This document shows, one piece after another, positions 5,523 through 8,654 of a DNA stretch of 8,654 bases; the stretch's first letter is position 1; each line of letters starts with the position of its first letter. A program made the position numbers and the translations under genes. The DNA is from Dokdonella_A sp035263065 (lineage in GTDB: Bacteria > Pseudomonadota > Gammaproteobacteria > Xanthomonadales > Rhodanobacteraceae). The notes under the pieces are model-generated. The model did no database searches. It was not told where the DNA came from and was given only the letters and a program-made list of their open reading frames with translations. The DNA lies in the NCBI GenBank assembly GCA_035263065.1, contig DATFRS010000024.1, positions 1 through 8,654 on the forward strand, written 5' to 3'.

Positions 5523-8288
5523 CTAGAGCTTCTCGACCTTCGCCGCGAGGACGTTGAGGCGCTGCGGCGGATTCGGCAGCGCAGCCAGCGCGGCGCGGCC
5601 GTCGGTGGCGAAGCGGCGGGCGGCCTCGGTGTCGCCGAGCGCGAGCGCCGCGTTCGCCTGCAGCAGCGGCACCTCGACCCTGAGCACGGCATCGGGATTG
5701 CGCGACGCCTTCAGCGCCGCCGCCGCCGCGTCGAGCAGGCGCGCTGCGCCCGCGGCATCGCCGGTCGCGACGAGCGCCGTCGCACGCAGCGCGCCGGCAC
5801 GGCCGTCCCAGTACGCGCCGGGCGGGTCGAGCTTGGCGAGCAGCGCATCGATGCGGTCGATCGCCGGCAGCGCGGCCGCCGCCTCGCCGCGATCGAGGCG
5901 GGTGCGCGCGACCTTCTCCCAAGTCGCCGCCTGCTCGTCGAGGTCCGGTTCCTTCATCGCCTCGAGCGTCGCGATCGCATGCGCGAGCTCGGCCTCGCCG
6001 GCGGCGACGTCGCCGCTGCGCGCCAGCACGACGCCGTAGTTCGCGCGCGTCACGGCGGTCTCGAAATGCTCCGGGCCGTAGCTCGCGACCGACTGGGCGA
6101 GCGCCTGGCGCACCGGCTCGCGCGCCGCGGCGAAGTCCTCGAGCAGCGCATGCATCATGCCGACCGAGTTGAGGTCGTTGGCGACCTCGGGATGATTGCC
6201 GTCGCCGTAGACGACGCGCTCGACGCGCAGCGTTTCCTCGGCGCTGGCGAGCGCGCCGCGGTAATCGCGCGACGCGAGCTGCACCATCATCAGCGCGTTC
6301 AAGTGATTGGCGCGCTTCCAGTGGTCCTTCGGCAGCACCTTCTCGTCGATCGCGATGGCCGCGCGGATGTGCCGCTCGGCTTCGGGGAGCTGGCCAAGGC
6401 GCCGATAGGCGCGCGACAGATCGGCGTGCACCTCGGCGAGGCGGATGTGCTCGGCACCGAGTCGCTTCTCGAGGATCGCGAGGCGCTCGAGCCACGCACG
6501 CTCGGCGCCGGCCGTATCGCCGGCGACCAGCTCGACGTTGCCGTACTCGCCGAGCGCGCTGGCGAGCGCGAGCTCGTCGTCGCGCGTGCGCGCGATCGCG
6601 AGGCCCTTGTCGGCGTCCGCCGTCGCGCGCTTGAGCACGTGCTCCTTCGTCGCGATGCGACCCGAAAGGAAGTAGATCTCGGCCGCGAGCGCCGTCGACG
6701 CGCCGGCGTTCTCGGCGAGCAGCGCATCGACCGTCGCGCGCGCCTTCGCGTAGTCGCCCTCGAGATAGAGCGCGTCGGCGAGCTCGAGGCCGGCCTTCTG
6801 CATCTCGCTCGTGCCGGGGCCGAACTCCTTCGCGGCGCGGTCGTAATTCCACTGCAGCGTCTCGCGCGCGTCGGCGACGCGGCCCTGCGCGCTCAAGACG
6901 GCGCCGAGCTCGGACACGAGCTCGCTGCGCACGCCGGGATTCATGCCGGGATCGTCGCGCGCCTTGACGATCGCTTGCTCGACGACCTCGGCGATGCTCG
7001 GCGGCCCGGCGCGCGGCGTCGACGGCTCGGCCTCCGAGAACGCCGAGACCATGAAATCGCGCATCGCATCGGCGCGCTCGGCAGAACGCCGCGCGACATG
7101 GCCCTGCCACAACGCAAGCCCGAGCGCCGCGATGAGGCCGAGCGCGAAAAGCGCCGTGAGCGCAACGCCGCCGCGATGGCGCGCGACGAACTTGCGCGTG
7201 CGATACCACGCCGACGGCGGATGCGCGGACACCGGCCGGCGATCGAGCAGGTTCTCGATGTCGTCGGCGAGCGCGCCCGCCGAGACGTAACGCCGCTCGG
7301 GCTCGGCGGCGATCGCCTTCAGCACGACGTTGTCGAGATCGCCGCGCAGCTGGCGCCGCGTCACCGCCGGCGCCGCCGGCAGCACGCCGGGCTCGGTGCT
7401 CGCCGCGACCTGGCCCGAGGGCGAGCGCGACGAGCCGTCGTTGAGGCGCTGGCCCGTGACGAGCTCGCCGAGCAGCACGCCGAGCGCGTACACGTCGGTC
7501 GCCGTCGTGATCGGTGCGCCGGTGCGCTGCTCGGGCGCGGCATACGCCGGCGTGAACGCGGGCAGGCGCGTCTGCGTTTCGTCGTCGGCGTCGAGCAGCT
7601 TCGCGATGCCGAAGTCGAGCAGCTTCACGTCGCCTTCGGGCGTGACGAACACGTTCGACGGTTTGAGGTCGCGATGCACGATCAGCGCGCGGTGAGCGGC
7701 CTCGACGGCGCGGCAGACCTGCAGGAAGAGCTTGAGGCGCGCGCGCAGATCGAGCCGCCGCTCGCGCGCGTGATCGGTGATCGGCGCGCCTTCGACGAGA
7801 TCGAGCGCGATGTAGGCGAGGCCCGCCTCGCTGACGCCGCCCTCGATCAGGCGCGCGATGCCGGGATGGCGCAGCTGCGCGAGCGCGAGCCGCTCTCGGC
7901 GGAACTGGCGCTGCGCATCGGCCGAATAGAGGCCGCGGCGCAGAAGTTTCAGTGCGACGACCTGGCGCACGCCGTCGACCGTGCGCGCGGCGCGGAACAC
8001 CGTCGACGAGCCGCCTTCGCCGATGACCTCGAGCAGCTCGAAAGGCCCGATGTGCGTGCCCGGCGGAAGGCTCGGCACCTCGTCGGACTCGCCGATCGCG
8101 CGCGCGACCGCATCGACGCTGCGGTCGAGCACGAGATCGTCGTCCTCGTCGGCGGCGATCATGCGCTCGATCCGCGCGCGCAGCTCGGGATCCTTGATGC
8201 GCGCGTCGAGGAACGGGCCGCGCGCCCCCGCATCGAGCGCCAGCACTTCCTCGAACAGCTCGCGCAGCGCGCTCGTCTGGGTGGTCAT
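5523..8288 (-). CDS. Transmembrane Ser/Thr protein kinase with TPR repeats (kinase 2), next to the ECF sigma gene
   Basis: The protein has 921 aa from ATG 8288. An in-frame GTG at 8357 would add 23 residues, but it lies upstream of the predicted transcription start, and MTTQTSALREL aligns with the kinase 1 start; the ribosome site before 8288 is weak. Residues 1-60 are a helical lead. The Hanks-type kinase domain (about 83-350) has GEGGSSTV (90-97, third Gly replaced by Ser), Lys114, Glu132, HRDLKPSN (205-212, base Asp207), DFG (225-227) and APE (251-253), so it should be catalytically competent. RTRKFVARHR precedes a single transmembrane helix (about 374-395). Residues 397-921 are TPR-like helical repeats, clearest around 580-770, predicted outside the membrane. 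The gene starts 88 bases after the stop of the ECF sigma gene and has its own predicted ECF promoter at 8356-8330. Sigma-kinase adjacency of this kind is typical of kinase-linked ECF groups (for example ECF43, where the kinase PknT acts on sigma EcfP). I infer, but cannot show, that it phosphorylates the neighbouring sigma. Confidence 0.93.
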   Translation of the reverse strand: MTTQTSALRELFEEVLALDAGARGPFLDARIKDPELRARIERMIAADEDDDLVLDRSVDAVARAIGESDEVPSLPPGTHIGPFELLEVIGEGGSSTVFRAARTVDGVRQVVALKLLRRGLYSADAQRQFRRERLALAQLRHPGIARLIEGGVSEAGLAYIALDLVEGAPITDHARERRLDLRARLKLFLQVCRAVEAAHRALIVHRDLKPSNVFVTPEGDVKLLDFGIAKLLDADDETQTRLPAFTPAYAAPEQRTGAPITTATDVYALGVLLGELVTGQRLNDGSSRSPSGQVAASTEPGVLPAAPAVTRRQLRGDLDNVVLKAIAAEPERRYVSAGALADDIENLLDRRPVSAHPPSAWYRTRKFVARHRGGVALTALFALGLIAALGLALWQGHVARRSAERADAMRDFMVSAFSEAEPSTPRAGPPSIAEVVEQAIVKARDDPGMNPGVRSELVSELGAVLSAQGRVADARETLQWNYDRAAKEFGPGTSEMQKAGLELADALYLEGDYAKARATVDALLAENAGASTALAAEIYFLSGRIATKEHVLKRATADADKGLAIARTRDDELALASALGEYGNVELVAGDTAGAERAWLERLAILEKRLGAEHIRLAEVHADLSRAYRRLGQLPEAERHIRAAIAIDEKVLPKDHWKRANHLNALMMVQLASRDYRGALASAEETLRVERVVYGDGNHPEVANDLNSVGMMHALLEDFAAAREPVRQALAQSVASYGPEHFETAVTRANYGVVLARSGDVAAGEAELAHAIATLEAMKEPDLDEQAATWEKVARTRLDRGEAAAALPAIDRIDALLAKLDPPGAYWDGRAGALRATALVATGDAAGAARLLDAAAAALKASRNPDAVLRVEVPLLQANAALALGDTEAARRFATDGRAALAALPNPPQRLNVLAAKVEKL

Positions 8289-8329
8289 CGTCTCGGCCGC
8301 CGCAGGCAGGGGAGGGGGATGCTCAAAGG

Positions 8330-8356
8330 AACGCCGTCCGGTGCCGGATTGCGACA
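8330..8356 (-). promoter_or_regulatory. Predicted ECF sigma promoter of kinase 2
   Basis: TGTCGCA (8356-8350) and CGTT (8333-8330) on the minus strand have exactly 19 bases between TGTC and CGTT. The bases after the -35 (AT) and around the -10 (GGCGTTCC) match the beta-helix promoter closely. It lies between the sigma stop codon and kinase 2, and its -10 is 41 bases before ATG 8288. This gives kinase 2 its own transcription start, in addition to any read-through from the sigma gene. Confidence 0.78.
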
Positions 8357-8376
8357 CATCGGCGGCGCGCCGGGGC

Positions 8377-8654
8377 TCAGCCGATCTCGGTCTTGAGGAA
8401 CGCGCGCGCGAAGCGCCAGTCGCGGTCGACCGTGCGCCGCGTGACCTCGAGCGCCTCGGCGATCTGCTCGGGCGTCAGGCCCGCGAAGTAGCGCAGCTCG
8501 ACCACCCGCGCCGCGCGCGCGTCGGCTTCCTCGAGGCGCTTCAGCGCTTCGTCGAGCGCGAGCGCCTGCTCGGCGCTGTCGATCGCCAGGCGATCGTCGG
8601 TGCCGGTCAGCGTCACGCGCATCCAGTCGCCGCCGGCGCGAAGGCGCAGGCGAT
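8377..8654 (-). CDS. ECF-type RNA polymerase sigma factor, C-terminal part (5' end beyond the window)
   Basis: The frame is open from the right edge to a TGA at 8379-8377 (91 codons visible). An internal ATG at 8622 is not the true start, because the frame continues upstream with residues (RLRLRAGGDWMRVTL) that belong to the usual linker of this family. The visible part is sigma region 4: LDEALKRLEEADARAARVVE is its first half, followed by the helix-turn-helix LTPEQIAEALEVTRRTVDRD that reads the -35 element, and the ending WRFARAFLKTEIG. This ending is characteristic of the ECF subfamily often found beside TPR-containing Ser/Thr kinases in Xanthomonadales, Planctomycetes and Acidobacteria. 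Region 2, which melts the -10 and would show whether the core-binding acidic residues are present, is not in the window. It is the natural candidate to recognise the four TGTC-N19-CGTT elements seen here. Confidence 0.88.
   Translation of the reverse strand, partial: RLRLRAGGDWMRVTLTGTDDRLAIDSAEQALALDEALKRLEEADARAARVVELRYFAGLTPEQIAEALEVTRRTVDRDWRFARAFLKTEIG

Noticed and set aside
3805..7209. A single 1134-codon open frame covering the oxidoreductase and much of kinase 2 in another frame
   Set aside because: The portion upstream of 5418 overlaps kinase 2 in a different frame and is Arg/Ala-rich noise. The real gene starts at ATG 5418 with a ribosome site and a signal peptide.
8289..8357. GTG at 8357 as the start of kinase 2
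   Set aside because: It would place the predicted promoter inside the coding sequence, and the extra 23 residues have no counterpart in kinase 1. ATG 8288 aligns with the kinase 1 start.
5979..8396. Long open frame on the plus strand (805 codons) opposite kinase 2
   Set aside because: Same antisense shadow effect of high-GC coding sequence; no domain is recognisable and it covers the clear kinase gene.
8377..8622. A complete small 81-residue DNA-binding protein starting at ATG 8622
   Set aside because: The frame stays open to the window edge and the residues upstream of that ATG continue the known linker of ECF sigma factors, so it is the tail of a larger protein.

Overview
The window is GC-rich bacterial DNA, and every gene I can support lies on the minus strand. 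Reading in the direction of transcription (right to left) the order is: the 3' end of an ECF sigma factor gene, a membrane Ser/Thr kinase with TPR repeats (kinase 2), a secreted di-heme oxidoreductase, a second paralogous Ser/Thr kinase with TPR repeats (kinase 1), and the 5' part of a secreted parallel beta-helix protein cut by the left window edge. The base composition, the kinase type, the ECF sigma type and the beta-helix protein resemble what I know from Xanthomonadales/Rhodanobacteraceae-like gammaproteobacteria. This is a family impression, not a placement.

The most striking feature is in the gaps between genes. Each of the four intergenic regions contains the same bipartite element on the coding strand, TGTC (mostly extended to TGTCGCA), then exactly 19 bases, then CGTT. 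It occurs once upstream of each of the four complete or partial genes that follow the sigma gene: 8356-8330 for kinase 2, 5478-5452 for the oxidoreductase, 3718-3692 for kinase 1 and 776-750 for the beta-helix protein. The layout is that of an ECF promoter (-35 TGTCGCA, 16-base spacer, -10 CGTT). The simplest reading is that the linked sigma factor drives each gene from its own promoter.

The proposed system is a small self-contained regulon. Two transmembrane kinases, each with a cytoplasmic catalytic domain and a probably extracytoplasmic TPR half, are encoded next to the ECF sigma factor and are themselves among its predicted targets. The other predicted targets are exported: a periplasmic c-type di-heme enzyme and a secreted or surface beta-helix protein. 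By analogy with kinase-linked ECF groups, the kinases may control sigma activity by phosphorylation in place of a classical anti-sigma factor. No anti-sigma gene is visible in the window, though the region beyond the right edge is unseen.

There is no stretch over 300 bases without a gene. The largest gap (3602-3804) holds the kinase 1 promoter, its leader and a possible hairpin. I found no tRNA, rRNA, CRISPR array, insertion sequence or phage gene. The long open frames on the plus strand are antisense shadows of the real genes.
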